Positions 28,801-43,800 of a stretch of 64,000 nt of DNA are shown here, one piece after another. Under the pieces are notes generated by a model that was not told the DNA's origin, made no database searches, and saw only the letters and a program-made list of their open reading frames with translations. The position numbers and the translations under genes were made by a program. Origin of the DNA: Leptidea sinapis (Eukaryota > Arthropoda > Insecta > Lepidoptera > Pieridae); contig NC_066304.1 in the NCBI RefSeq assembly GCF_905404315.1, forward strand, positions 6,386,001 to 6,450,000. The letters are read 5' to 3'. Within the stretch, counting starts at the first letter, position 1. Every line of letters starts with the position of its first letter.

Positions 28801-31800
28801 ATCTCAAGTCAATTTCCTAATATGCAAATATTGGGATTGAGCAGGTTATAAACTGTAAAGTAGATCCTGTAGATGAAGCCAAAACCTGAGAGTTGAACAA
28901 AGCATACAAGATTTTATGACGATACGTCACTCGAACGGTTGGCTCAGTTGGGAGAGCACTCGCACGGAACGCAATAAAATTTTGTTTTCAAATGTTATTA
29001 GTGAATTCCAACAAATTAATAAACAAACGATTTAGCCGGACCATTCATCATCTGTAATCACTCAGGATGCATTTGCCAAAGCTAAACTCTGTTCCGGAGG
29101 ATCATACTTGGCCAGCGTGAGCGCAGGATCGAGGAGCGAGGAGGCGGAGTTGAAGTACTCGGTGGCGGCGGTAGTGACGAGGCGCACAGAGGTTTCGTAG
29201 TCCACGAGGCGCGACGAGTGGCGGTTCAGGGCCACACTCAGCACCTCGCCTGCCAGCCTGATGCTGTCCGCGTCTCCAGACGTCAACAGCGCTGATGCGT
29301 AAATCTGTACATTACGGCACTAGACCTTTAGACTTTACCAGTGGGAGGCACCTTTGCACAGGAAGCCGGCTAGATTATGGATACCACAACGGCGCCTATT
29401 TCTGCCTTGAAGCAGTTATGAGTGTTTCAGTCTGAAGGGCGCCGTAGCTAGTGAAATTACTGGGCAAATGAGACTTAACAGCTTATGTCTCAATGTCACG
29501 ATTGCAATTGTGGTGCCGCTCAGAATTTTTGAGTTTTATCAAGAATCCTGAGCGGCACTGCATTGTAATGGGTAGGGCGTTTCAATTACCATCAGCTGAA
29601 CGTCCTGCTCGTCTCGTCCCTTATTTTCATTAAAAAAACTAGTAATATTAAGCGGACAGGGACAAGTCTGACACCGAGTGCTAAGTCTGATGATATAACA
29701 AGAACATAGTCTCAATGAAAAATTTTCCTCATTGGAAATATATGGAAAGGGAGGCGACATACGAGCGTACGGGTCACCTGGTGTTAAGTGATCACCACCG
29801 CCCACAGTCTCTTGCAACACAAGAGGAATAACAGGAGCGTTTCCGCCATTCATGGAAGGTACACGCTTATTTGAAGGTACCCATGGTCGTCCGGTCAGTC
29901 CCAAATTATATGCACTGTCTGCCCACGATTCTCTTTCCTACAGGTCCCTTCCACGTTGTGCTCTGAATGGTCCATCAAGCATCTGTCAGTCGGGAAATGT
30001 GTCCGGTTTAGTGCCACTTTAGATTTAATGCTTAATTTAAGGCATCAGTTAGTATTATTTTCTTTCTTATCTTCTGGGTTACCTTCTCCTATTTTTTTTT
30101 ACTATAAAATACAATACCTAATTAGGACATCTCACCGCGGATTCGAAAGACTACATACTAAAATTAAGGAGAATTAATAAGGAAGGTCTAGTATAAAGAC
30201 AATAATTAATATCGAACAAGGTGTATGTACCTCATGAACTTCCTCTCGGGATACATAGGAAAAGATCGTTGTCTGAAGATCCACCATGTCTTTAAGAACA
30301 CTGCTCCATTCTTTTTGTTTGGATTTCTCAGTCCTGCCACCAGTTAAAAAAGGTTTAAAATTGCATCACATTAAAATTTAAGTAAATGAAATGACGCTAA
30401 ATTATTTTCTCGTCGATAAGGGTCCCAAAAACAGACCCTAAATTATTCAAGGTCATTCTATAGTAGTATAGCCTAACAAAACCTTAGTCTATAAGATGAT
30501 AGTTGAAAACTCCTTTACCTAAAAAAGCAATAGACAGACAAAGGGAGTGCCGATAAAAGTGTGACTTAGAACTATAAGATGATAATTTATAGTTTTGAGT
30601 CACACACACACATAACGTTTGTATGGATATTCTGCTCTATTCCTCGTACTATGTCTCCTGTGGAAGGTATACCACAAGTTTGCCAATGTCACGTTAAAGT
30701 AGACCACCAAGCTTAGAGTATTTTTGTATTCTAATTTGATTGGTAGTGACTGGTGCTAAAGATTGAAACAAGTTTTATTTTCTCATACCTGAAACAAATA
30801 TACATGCTGTTTATTAGTCTAAACTAAAAAGGACATACACAATATATATGAATGATATAAAAATTGTTTTAATTATTGAAGCTTCAATTAAATTACTTTG
30901 ACAATTTGACAGTTCAAATTTGACAACGACGACAGCCGGCTGCCTCACTCATTAACCTATTATGTGCGTGTGATTATAAATTATCATCTGATAGTTTTAA
31001 GTCACACACACAATATAATATTTGTAGGCATATACAGGATGTCCCAAAGTTATGGGACATGAAGGGAAAGTACCTTAAATATCGAATATAAGCTATTTTA
31101 CTGAAAGAAGACTTTATGTTATTTTTAAAAGTTAGTACTTCTGCATTCAAAGATTTTCTAAAAATTACTTGAATCGTCTGGGATTCGAACCGACTGAAAT
31201 GTAAAAAAAAACTACTACTAATTTTATGATGCCAATCGAAAGAATGGCCAAAAACTAATAACTCTTCTTAAGTAACATAAGTAACGTATTTGAAAAGAAA
31301 GGAAGAACGTAAAATGAACGTTTTCCTATTTCGATTGTTACAAATGGACCGATAATGGCCAGATTCCCCGGACCTTACACCATTAGATTTCTTCTTTTGG
31401 TGATACGTGAAAGATATGCTATACAAAAAGCGATACGCGAACGTGGGTGAGTTACAAACAGAATTGTGCCATATGATATCGAGTATTCACCATAAAATGA
31501 TAAGAAAGTCAACAGGCAGCGGACTCATTAAAAAATTGCCAATTTTCGTAAGACAAGAGGGATCACATTTTTAACATTTAATTAATTAATTTACAAAAAA
31601 TAACCACTTAATTGACTACTTTCTTTTAAAATACTATGTTACTTAAGAAGTGTTATTAGTTTTTGGCCATTCTTTCGATTGGCATCATAAGAATAGGTAT
31701 GTTTTTTTTTTAATTTAAGTCGGTTCGATTCCCAGACGAGGCAAGTAATTTTTAGAAAATCTTTGAATGCAGAAGTACTAACTTTTAAAAATAACATAAA

Positions 31801-34800
31801 GTTTTCTCTCAGTAAAATAGCCTATCTTCGATATTTAAGGTACTTTCCCTTCATGTCCCATAACTTTGGGACATCCTGTATATGAGTGATAATATAATTG
31901 AAGCTTCAATTACAACAACTTTGACAATTTGACACTTCAAGTTATACAATGACGACAGCCGGCTGCCTCACTCACAAATCTATTATGTGTGTGTGACTCA
32001 AAACTATAAAGTGTCGTCTTATAGTTTTAAGTCACACACACATAATGTTTGTATAGATATAATATATGAGTGATAAAATAATTGAAGCTACAATTAAATC
32101 AACTTTGACAATGACGACAGCTTGAAGTTGAAGTGAGGACTCACGCGTGTGCGGCGACGCGGTGTGAGCGAGCCAGGCGGGTGAGCAGACGGGCGCAGTG
32201 CGCGGGGTCGGGCACTCGCAGCACGTGGGCCAGCTCCCGCGGCGACGTCGGCACTGCGCGGCCAGCCAGCTTGCTGCAGCCGCTGACCACGCGCTCTAGC
32301 TCGCGCACGCGCTCCACGGCCCACGAGCACGACTCCGCGTCGCTGGACCCAGCAAGCATACATTCAGACTAACTGTCGGGCTTTCTACCTTTGCTACAGC
32401 CCAGCGAAACTCTCTAACGGCCGTTCCCAATATAATAATAATATAGACACACCTTTACATAAATTATCTTGCCGGAAATTAGGCATATAGCCTGTGTTAT
32501 GTGTTGCAAGACAACGATATATCTAATACAATGTATACTTACTTAAACATACATATTTATAATAAGATAATATAATATGATAATAAGATATGAATAGATA
32601 ATAAGTATTTACTTATTATCTACACCCATGCTTTAAATCCTCTATTAAAGATTCTGAAACAGTTAGCTTATTGTCAACATTAAAACACCCAATGTTCTTA
32701 ATAACCATTACATCATCCAAACGAGTGTTGTAATGTTGTACTGAATTTCATAACAATACTCCAATGTTTTTTTTTTCGGTAGAAAGAGTTCGGTGCGTGG
32801 TATCTGTATGAATTTCAAAAAAAGAACATTTTCGTTTACGCGCGTTCCACACTACCAGAACATCACACGCCGTAAAAAAAAGTAGGTTATTCGAATCCCC
32901 GCCATTTTACTTCGATATTTTTATTGTTTTGTATACAAAAAATGAGCGATTCATTTTAAACGCTGCAAAAAGACATTATATTTTAATTATTGCACTTTAC
33001 AAAATGTAAATTACTACTAAAATAAATAATTGTTTCAATACTTAGTTTATATGTATATAATCAGAAATGAATGATATTAGGTTACTACTAGGACTGGTGT
33101 TTTAGTGTTAGCAGTAAGCTAACTGTTTCAGAATCTTTTGAAGGAACCATATTCTGGGTGTAGATAAAGTCTTGTATGCAACTGTTGATAATTAGGTATT
33201 AAAACACTCATGTGATACTATTATCACAAATCCACATTCGTATTACCCCTTATTACACAACAGTTGCATAAATAACTATAAACATCTATGAGTCGGAAAG
33301 AAACATTCATATTTATCATATAAATGTTTCCACCTACCGGGGTTTGAACCCGGGACCTCTAGTTAGTAGTCAGGGTCACTAACAATTCGGCTATATAAGT
33401 CGTCGTAGTGTGCTTTCTCCTTTCATATCCTCTTTGTTCCCGCCTTAAACCCATCCCGAAACTTACAGTCCATATGCCCTGCAGCTATGGATCACTGAAC
33501 TATTTAGATGTGTTAGAGTCCAGTCTTGCCAACGACACTGTAGTGCCCCTCAAGATAGTACATCAAAAAATCTGAAAGAATGCGCTCAACATCGTATGTT
33601 TAGTTTCAGTAGCCCAGTAATTGAACTAGCTACGGCGCCCTTATTTAACACTGAGACACAAAAAGTGCTTGGCCGCAGAACAAGACGTCGACTGTGGTAG
33701 CCATATAGCAGGTATCCTGTCTGAAGGAGCTACTCGTAAAGAAACCTCTGAAAGTGTGTCAATATTCCTACATATTCCTACTAGCCTGGATGATCTCAGG
33801 TATTGCAGAAGATGAAATGCTCGTGCGCAGATGAAGCCTCAAGCCTTAGAAGGGGAAAGAGAGAAAAGACGAATGTGGATCATGAAGGCAGTTAATTGGT
33901 GCGAACACTATCAAGCAAACGCATTGCTTGTCTTACTATAAAGAGAAAATATGAGAGGCTCACGAGTTTTCGAGTACTGAGTGCAGCAGGTCGCAGGCGA
34001 GCGGCAGCTGGTGCGTGTCCTCGTGAGCCAGCAGGCAGCGCTCCGCCAGCCGCACCTGTGTCTCTATGTCCAGCTCTAACTCGTGTTTGGACCTGAATAC
34101 CTGCACAGAGACGATCTTCTTAACATTTCATGGATTAGTTTTAATTTAGATTTGTGAGTGAGGCGGGCAAGGAACAACTACTTAAATTATTTCTTCATCT
34201 TCAAACATAAACTCATTAAATGGCTTAACTTATTCACAAACAGAGACAGAAAAACTCTTTAATCAGAGCTCTAAACCGACTTCAAGAACCCATCGTTCAG
34301 GAACGCGAAAAATGGAGGGAGGAATTTTATCTGTTTATTGGAAATCGAGTATATTTCAATTCCTTAATTAGTTTAAATTATTAAAAAACACTTTAATATG
34401 CCATAATTTCCCTACCATAATTATTCACGTCTATTGTCTAAATATATCTAATATATAAAATTCTCGTGTCACGGTGTGCGGGACCGAACTCCTCCGAAAC
34501 AGCTTGACCGATTTTCATGAAATTTTGAGTGCCATCTATTTTTCATCCCCCTACATGTTAAGGGTGGTCCACACGATTTTTTTTTATTTTTTTTTTTAAT
34601 TTGTTTGATTATGAGTCAGCATTAAAAAATACATACAACTTCAAATTTTCACCCATCTACGACCAACAGTTACGTTTGTATCGCGATTTTAATATCGGCA
34701 ATACAACGTTTGCTGGATCAGCAATAATACATATAAATTACGTGACACGTTGTTTGTCCCCGATGGCCTCCTAAACTAATGAACGGATTTTAATGGGGAT

Positions 34801-37800
34801 TACTTCATGGAGTGCAGTTTAGTCCTACGTGAGAGATACGATAGTTTTTATTTCGATTTGAGACCCATAACTATTTTTATTTTCAATATTTGTTTTGTAT
34901 GGACATATTTTCTATGAGAGAATTTATTGACGCACGATTTGATAGTTCTGCTGTGAAACAATTACATTACAGTTAACAACACGGAGCAATGACGTTCTAT
35001 ACATTACATAGAAAGTCATTGACAGGGGGCATATTTTACAAAATAATTCTTAGTGTTATGAAATACTAGCTGACCCGACAGACGTTGTTCTGTTAATAAT
35101 AAAAAAAAAAACTCTTGCGGATGGAATTTTGGAAACCCCGTTCTTAGCTGACCTCTACTCAGTGAAAAGAATATTCCTACCAAATTTCAAGTCTTTAGCT
35201 CTAATGGTTCCAGAGATATCGTGATGAGTGACTATATACGTGGAAATCTCTTATATATACATATATACAGATTATTGACAAATACATAAAAAAACATTAT
35301 TTTTTTTATCATGCACAGAACAACGTCTGTCGGGTCAGCTAGTATATATATATAATAAATAAAATAAATATATTTATATATAAGACAGAGAAAATATATT
35401 TATAAAATACTAAAATAAATATATTTTCTCTGTCTTTTTCTTATATTACATTACCTAAAGCTAGTTTAAAATCGCTATTATGATTATCTTAATAGTTTAA
35501 TTTAATAATTTACGTCTGCTAAACATACTATGTCTTATTAATAAACGCGATGTAAAGTGACTCCAAGTTTAAATTTACTCCTCGCTGTCATGTAATTTTA
35601 TAGTGGCAAAGGTAAGATAAAGTTAAAAAGTTTTACACTTGGAATAACTTAACTTCCCGTTTATTAACAAAACATGCAGTGTATACACCCTTGTGGAGAT
35701 GCAGCCTACCTTTTTTTTATGATAAAATGGGACGAAACGACCAGGACATTCAGCTGATGGTAATTGATACGCCCTGCCCAATACAATGCAGTGCCGCTCA
35801 GGATGCTTGAAAGACCCAAAAATCCTTCGCGGCACTACAACTGCGCTCGTCACCATGAGACATAAGATGCCAAGTCTCATTTGCCCAGTAATTTCATTAG
35901 CTACGTCGCTCTTCAGACCGAAACACAGTATTGCTTCTTGTAGTGTGTATCCGTTAAAATAAATAGATTAATTATTACCGCAAGGACGTAGGTAAGATCG
36001 TGGACGCTGAGTGCCTCCAGGAAGTCTGTCAGCTTCTCCACCCACGGCTGCTGCAGCTGAGCCTCGTTGCGCTTCAGCAACGGCACCACGAACTGCCGCA
36101 GATCTGACACGAACGTGTCGGGAGACGACTGTAACCAGGTACGTTCTCACTTTACTGTTAATATCTGGACAGCCGAGCCTTGCTCGGATTTTTAAGAATG
36201 TACAAAACTTGAACAAAAAAAAGATAACAGAACATCTGGATTCGAACCGGGGTCTTCTGCTTTGATCACCCAATGCCCCATCAGAGCTATTACAGTCTTC
36301 TATATAGTAACGAAATTTACCTTTGTATTCTAATGTTATTGTAGTTGTTTCTCATTAAAACATGGATGAAACGACTTCTTTTTTTTTTAATTGAAACGTA
36401 GCTAGATCGATTTATCGTCCCCGAAATCCCCTGTACACTAAATTTTATGAAAATCGTTGGAGCCGTTTCCAAGATTTAGATTATACAGTATGGTCTGCAT
36501 ACCTATGAAATAAATAAAAATATAAGTAATACTAGGCCACAGAACTATCGCAAAATTAATTACATAATTAAAAACATTAAATTGAAAAAGTGAAATTTTC
36601 AAACAAAATAAATATTCAAATAAATGTAGTAAAATTTAACAGTCTATATAGACAACTTACCTTGACCCCGGAACGATGTGCGAAGGCGGCAAGTAGTCGG
36701 CTTTACCTTTGATTCGTTTGTTAATTTGCGACGTAATTTAAATTCACTATGTTCATTTATACGAACACTTTTTTATTTCGGGATACCTATCTGAACTGAA
36801 CTTTAAATTGAATATTGTGCATTAGAATAATAATGGAAACGTAGATTTTCAAATTTTCTAAATGTCCACCACATTCTTGATTAATACACAAGTTACATCA
36901 CCGTCCAATGTTGTCCCGAAAAATAAATGTCAAATTCACAGTAATAAGATAAAAGTTAAATTATCAAATACAATTACTTTTTACTTACTACGCTAGGTAG
37001 CTAGAACTTCAATTAATAAGTACAATTAGTTTTTCATAGTCAATCGTTTGAGGCAATCGCGCAAAAAGAATGAAATCACTGCGAAATACAAATTAGCCTA
37101 TTTGCCCAGAAGACACGGGATAAACTAAAGTGGTGCTCAGTGCTCACTTAAAATAACGAAAAAATAATTCCTTAATAGGGAATTCCTCACAAGTTTATCG
37201 ATACTTTTTTATACTTATTTAGCAACCATCACCAAATACCTAAACATGGCTACTTTTTTGTGTTTTTCGAATATCTTAATAATTTTAACAAATTATTTAT
37301 TAGATAAACATTTTTTATTAGTTTTCAAAGAACTTTCTCCCACGTACAGTACTAGCAGGCTGTGGAATGAACGTCCTTGTGCGGTGTATCGTGGACAAAT
37401 GTCAAAAAAAGTATGTACAAATTTCTAAAGGTCTAGCAATGCTCATTTCTCAATAAAAAATCCTGAGTATCAAACGGGCAAGTTGGTACGATTTTTAACA
37501 ATTAGATTGCTTTGTATTACGTAAGATGTAAGGCATACCTACCCTACAATTCTATTTTATCGATACTTTCCTACACATACACCAACAAGATAAACAAGCC
37601 TACAAACTATAACAATTATTAATAAATTAATGAATGGAAAAATTTTGTAAAAAAGAAATTATTTTCGTAAGTTCAACTTAAACCACTGTTTTCTGAGTGA
37701 TTTCTTGAGCAGCAAATAGGTAAGTTGGTACGATTTTTTATAGGTTGCTTTCGAATTACGTAACATGTCAAACAAGTAATAAATCATTATTGTTAAGTTC

Positions 37801-40800
37801 TTCCCTATTCACAATAATTATCTCTCAACACCTTTATAATTTATAAAAACAAAATCACGAAGCTGTTTAGTTTTAAATACCTAGGGTGTAGTGTATTTTT
37901 ACAACAATCATTACAGAACAATTTTAAAATAAACTTAAATAACTTATTGTCTATCGATTACAACTCCCTTTAAAGAAAGCTAATTATCGATAGAAGATAT
38001 CTTTACACTACCCCGCCCGTACGAATTTCGAGCTTGCTTTGAATCGCGCCGCCCGCGACCGTCAAAGAGACACCGGCACGTGTATGCTGCCAAAGAAAAC
38101 CGCCACTGGCGGCAAGGCCGTCTTATGACACTATTGAAATATTCAAGTTCATTGAACCCTTGACCCAGTTAACTAATAACCAGTAACCAATGCACGGATT
38201 TCGTTATTTTTTGGTATATCGTCAGAAAATATGCTAACAAGTATGTACCTACATTTGTTTCATAGAAGTTAGTTCCATACTGTATATACAAGAATTACTC
38301 GTTTAAAGATATAAGATTTGTCAAAGTCAAATAAACTTTATTCAATCAGGCTTAAACTAAGCGCTTTTGAATCGTCATATGTTCGGTAAAAGTATAGAAC
38401 TCGTGAGAAGAACATACAAGAAACTCAATGGCCACTCGTTTCAATCAAATAGACCATTATACAATTGCTGTAATATTCATAATAAATTAGATTGTAAGGT
38501 ACTGCAATCCAATATAATCGTGTTTAAGAAATATCAAATATTTTGTATAAATAAAGAATAACCTGTATAAATATAAAATATCGTATATTCGTGAACATGA
38601 AAGTGTAGCTGGAATGTATGTTATTAATATGCATACAATTCCTATATTGCAATATAAATATATATAGCAAGTCATGTATATGTATTGTTGACAGTGACAG
38701 GTGGACAGAGAGAAGATGTCTAAAGGCGATTTCTCCCTGGTGACATTTCCGCTGCAACCGTTGACGAGTTAGGGCTTTATTTTGGCCAATTTTTGTTCGT
38801 AGTAAATCGTTAGTAATTGTGTATTTCGTAATTTATTCTTAGAAGCTTAACAAATTGATCTATTTAATTGTACAGTTATTTATTTAGATGTTAGCTTGTT
38901 TGTGATTTTTTTGTAGGTGGTATTAATTTATTATAAAATACCCCTTTCGATCTTATTTCCTAGAGTATTATGTGTTCCGATAGATGACTACCTACCTAAA
39001 TATTTATTATAGACACATATATAGCCATATGGATATTGTAACATGGCATCAGTAGAATGTAACCATTGGAATAGCAAACAATTTCAGATAAATTAACATA
39101 TAAGCCTCGAGTTGTTGAATTATTTACGTTACAAAACATCTATAAAGGCTGGTCGCCAGGATAGCAGTTGAGACAAAACAGGTAGACAACAACAAGACTG
39201 GTAATAGAATAATATTCGGTTAAGAACGATGCTGACAAACGCTAACCAGTTATAGAATGGTAAGTTTGGGTCGAGAAGCACTGCGCTCCACAAATGTGAT
39301 GGAAATACGACATTAAGCGTTACAGGGACAAATGGGAAAAGGCAAAACGGGAAAAGGGATAGAATTTCATGCCGCCAGCTAATCGAGTTCTTATAACGAA
39401 GCAAAGATGAAATATGTTCCTACTTACCGATTTTGTCATCAATTTGCAAACATCCAATAGCTCCATTTCCTCAAGCTGCGACAAGGTGACGTCTTCCTCG
39501 TTGAGGTCGTACAGTAGTGTGTCGAGTGTCACAAGGTTGTGGAGTATCGCCTCCAGCCCGCTCACGCCGCCGCCTGTGGTTGCTATGGTAACCAGCGTTA
39601 GAGCGTGAGAGACGAGCCCGCTGCACATCTCTATCTCTCTCGCACGCCGCTCGTACCAAGCCGCGATCTCACTCTCGGATAACTTCGCTTCAGACTCGGG
39701 GCTCGCATCCTCCGACCAATTGGAGCTCCATATTGGTCTGCACAATTTCAACTAAGTTAAAATATATTTTACCAAAAATAAAAACGCCCCTAAGCTGGTT
39801 TTGAAATGATATTCAAAATTACATCGCAAAATTTAATAATGGATTTCAAGCTAACAACTCAACTAAACTGCCTGCTTATTACCTTACAGAAAAAAAAATT
39901 AATATAATATAAAATTACATAATAATTAAGGGCAACTCTTTATAAGGATTAAGAGATTCGACTCGCCTATTGACGTCACACTGTAGATCAGTGCTTCATC
40001 AAAATAACGCTAGTGTTATGTGTAAAAAGTTCTTTAACCATCTTGCCAAAATATTAGAGAGATGCCTAAAACTTAAATGAATAAAAAAGGAGTGTGTGTA
40101 CTTATGTACACGCGGTAGAAGTTATACTTCTTTGGCGTATGGAAAAATAAATCAAATTTTAACAAATAGTTAAGATATAAGATAGTATAACCACTCAGCA
40201 TTTAAGGTTAATATAAACATGTATAGATTTTTTTTATTTATACATAAAATTTGTTAATATACCAGAAATAAAACAAAACGAAAAAAAATATATATTTTAG
40301 ATAATAATGTAATAATTTTTAATTTACGATATACATACATACCGAAAATTAACCTCAAATCTATAAATGCACCCAAAACAATTTATTCAAATCGGTTTTA
40401 TCACTAATATTCAATATATATAGATATACTAATAAATTATTAATAAATACTATCACCGTCGTATATGAAATTGATTTAATAAAAACACCAAAATAATATT
40501 TATTTATTCACACAGTTTAATTGTACTGTTACGAAACACGTGTTCTAAATATAAAAATACTAGAATATACAACTTGAACATATTTATCGATTTTCATGCC
40601 ACCTAGAACTAACTTCACGATGTAGAATTCAGGTGTCGGTGTGCGCGCGCATCGTAAAGATTCACTCTCATCATTTTTCTCCATCGCGCCAAAAGAAGTA
40701 TAACTTCAATAAATAAAATTATGGCTAGTAGAAAATTTTAATATTTAAAAGTATTTATTTGAGAGAGATACCTAGAACCATGTTTTTGTGATATAATTTA

Positions 40801-43800
40801 TTTATAATATTATACTAATTATTTTAATCTTAAATAATTTATACGTCTAAATAGAGTCTGTTTAGTTTACGTGACAAGCTAGGTCTTACACCCGCGATTT
40901 GTATGACACACTTTGTGTTAGGGTGCGTGAATTGCTCAAAATATAAGTTAGTTTTTTCAATGTTTTCACAGCTGTCACAGTTTATCTATACGTATAAATG
41001 ATCTCAGGTTTTAATATTGGCAATCAAATATTTGTATGCCGAATTAATGGCGAATTGTGCTGTGCAACTACGATTTAAGAACTATGCAACCTCTTCAGAC
41101 CGACTTTAGGGTTTTCATCCCCGTTTGTGTGAGAAACTGTGACACTGTTTTTGCCTCAGACAGTGTCTTTTTGTGTTCAGCATAGCAACTCACCTGAATA
41201 TCTCTTTCTTGCACCAATCGTGCTCATGTTCGGACGGCTTGATTTTGATCGGTGACTTCTTCTCGAACCATGAGCTGGGCTCCTTGGTGGGCAGCAAGTG
41301 CTGGTAGTTGATCGGGTTAGCCGTTTCTGGCACCTTGTCCAATACGGCCAATTGCATAGACAAGGATTTTATGTACGGCCATAGACACGTGAGCGCTTCT
41401 ATGCGACCTTCTTTGGCGATCTCCATAGCGCTATGCACTATGCTGTTGCTGCGGAGCCGGTCATACTCATCTTTAACGTATGTTGATTTCTCACAATCCA
41501 GGATCGCCTAAAACATACAGTTAGAAGAGGTTAAATTAATAATTTGTAGTGAGCTAGGATAAGAATCTCAGTTAGGTTTGCAAAGTGTGCAAAGGTTTAA
41601 TGGATCATTTGCATATAATGAGCGTGGAATCAATAAACCTGATCTTAGTGCAATTGGACGTAGTTCTTGAAAAACGTTTCAAGCCGTAAATATTACATTT
41701 AAAGGAATTCGTGTTTAAAGTTTAATAAATATTAGTGTATTCGATACATGTGGGTTGGGCTACTAAGTCATGAATGATGTCATTTAGAGAGTGACAGTAG
41801 GGCTGCCATTTTTATCAGTCCGTTAACATGAATCACGTGACCAGTTCTGTGTTCTTAACTCAATTTCGACATGATTGTGGTTTGGAACGTTTTTCTGGAA
41901 TTACGTCCAATTGACAAAGGATTTAATGGATTATCTTATAAAGGAGAAGGGATTTATTGTTTTGTTTTGTTAATTTAATCAAAGTTATCATGGATCTTTT
42001 TGAATGAATTTGACTGGCAAGTGTTAGATAGCATTTTTTGAAATAGCAGATATTAAGCAGTTTCGCTGTAGCTGAACATTGTAGTGATAATAATGCAAAA
42101 AATGGTATGTTTAAATTAGAAGAACGGAACCATTACCTCATACAAGCTGAGCCGCTCCTTGTAGAAGATCATGACGTGTCTGCAGCGCAGCAGCTCCGTG
42201 CTGTAAGAGTTGAGGTCCTCGACGCTCACATCTTCACAACCCTTGCGCTCCTCCTCCGTGAGGTCCTTGTTTATTTCTATTATACGAAAGTAGAAGAACA
42301 AACGAGCGTAAGGCATCACATTCACAAGGATTACCTGACTGATAACAATTTGCGATTTTCACGCATTAGTATTAATAATTTATATTTATCTCATTATTGT
42401 TTAAAATTACAAAATGTAAACAATTTGTTATGTTTTGAAAGTGATAACCCTCACTTCTAGGACAAAATGAAAACAAATTTGTATATTAATCCTAGAAGTG
42501 ACGGTTACCACTTTAAAAACATAACAAATTGTTTAGATTTAGAAGAGCGACATCTCAAGTCAATTTCCTAATATGCAAATATTGGGGTTGAGCAGGTTAT
42601 CAACTGTAAAGTAGATCCTGTAGGTGAAGCCACAACCTGAGAGTTGAACAAAGCAGATTTTATGAAGATACGTCACTCGAACGGTTAGCTCAGTTGGGGG
42701 AGCACGGGCACGGAACGCCAGAGGTCGTGGGTTCGAGCCCCGCATCGTTCAAAAAATTTTGTTTTCAATTTTTATTTGTGTATTACAAAATGTATGCAAT
42801 ATTAGCAAGAGCATGCTAAATCAGGAAACACAATATGTCAAACTACGTTAGTTTTGCAGATAAAGGATATATTTGAAGGGATAATAAATAAGTAAAATCT
42901 GATATTCAATATAAGTGCGAATTATACCCTCGAGAATGTTCTGGTTGGTGAGCTGCAAACCAAAGTCGAGCAGTTCCCTGGCGGCTGGTAGACTCTCAGG
43001 CAGGCGGTCCACGCACTGGTGTACTACCCATATTTTCTTTGATACTTTGCTCTGTAAATATAATTTTATTTTTAATTTTTAAAAGGACAACTTCAGGCGC
43101 TTTAGCCAGGCACCATTAACAAATAGAATTTGAGAACATAAGCGCCAATTTGATCGTATAACTCTTCTAAAAAAGTTCTTCTACTACACTGCCAAAAGGC
43201 GCAACGAACATTTTAGTGATGAAGAAACGGTGTTTTTAGATAAAAATTAGAGCACACGACAGAAATGAATATCATTTATGAGATATAAAACCATTACGTA
43301 GTAATTATTTATTAACTTATTTTAACTAAGAGCGAGAGGTATTTATTAAGGAATTCAAAAAATGCTAAAGACAGTCATAATTCCGAAGCTGCCTCATTGC
43401 TTAGACAATCTACAGTTGAGTAATAAAATTAACTTTAGAGCCTTTTCTTAATGAAACTTTTTAATTTATTTAAAATCAACATCTTAAATATATTCCTATT
43501 CTATTCTTACCATCAAGTGACCCAAAAAAATCTACTGCTGCATAATTTTTCTGCAAAGAGTGTTCTTTGACACACTCTTAGGACACAACAAGACCCACCC
43601 ACCAGACAGTGTTGTATGGCGTGCGTGGACGATGTGAATATGATAAATAAATATATTTCTATTCCATTCTTACCATCAAGTGACCCAAAAAAATCTACTG
43701 CTGCATAAAATACCTCAAAGAGTGTTCTTTGACACACTCTTAAGACACAACTAGTCCTACCCACCAGATAGTGTTGTATGGCGTGCGTGAACGATGTGAA

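Larger units (their letters stand above)
30545..32125. repeat. Tandem duplication array interrupted by a mariner element
   Basis: Unit about 180-200 bp with TTGAAGCTTCAATTA, GACGACAGCCGGCTGCCTCA and TAGTTTTAAGTCACACACAC. Partial unit near 30545-30645, unit 30830-31032, unit 31883-32060, partial unit 32061-32125. The transposon sits between two units. Confidence 0.75.
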
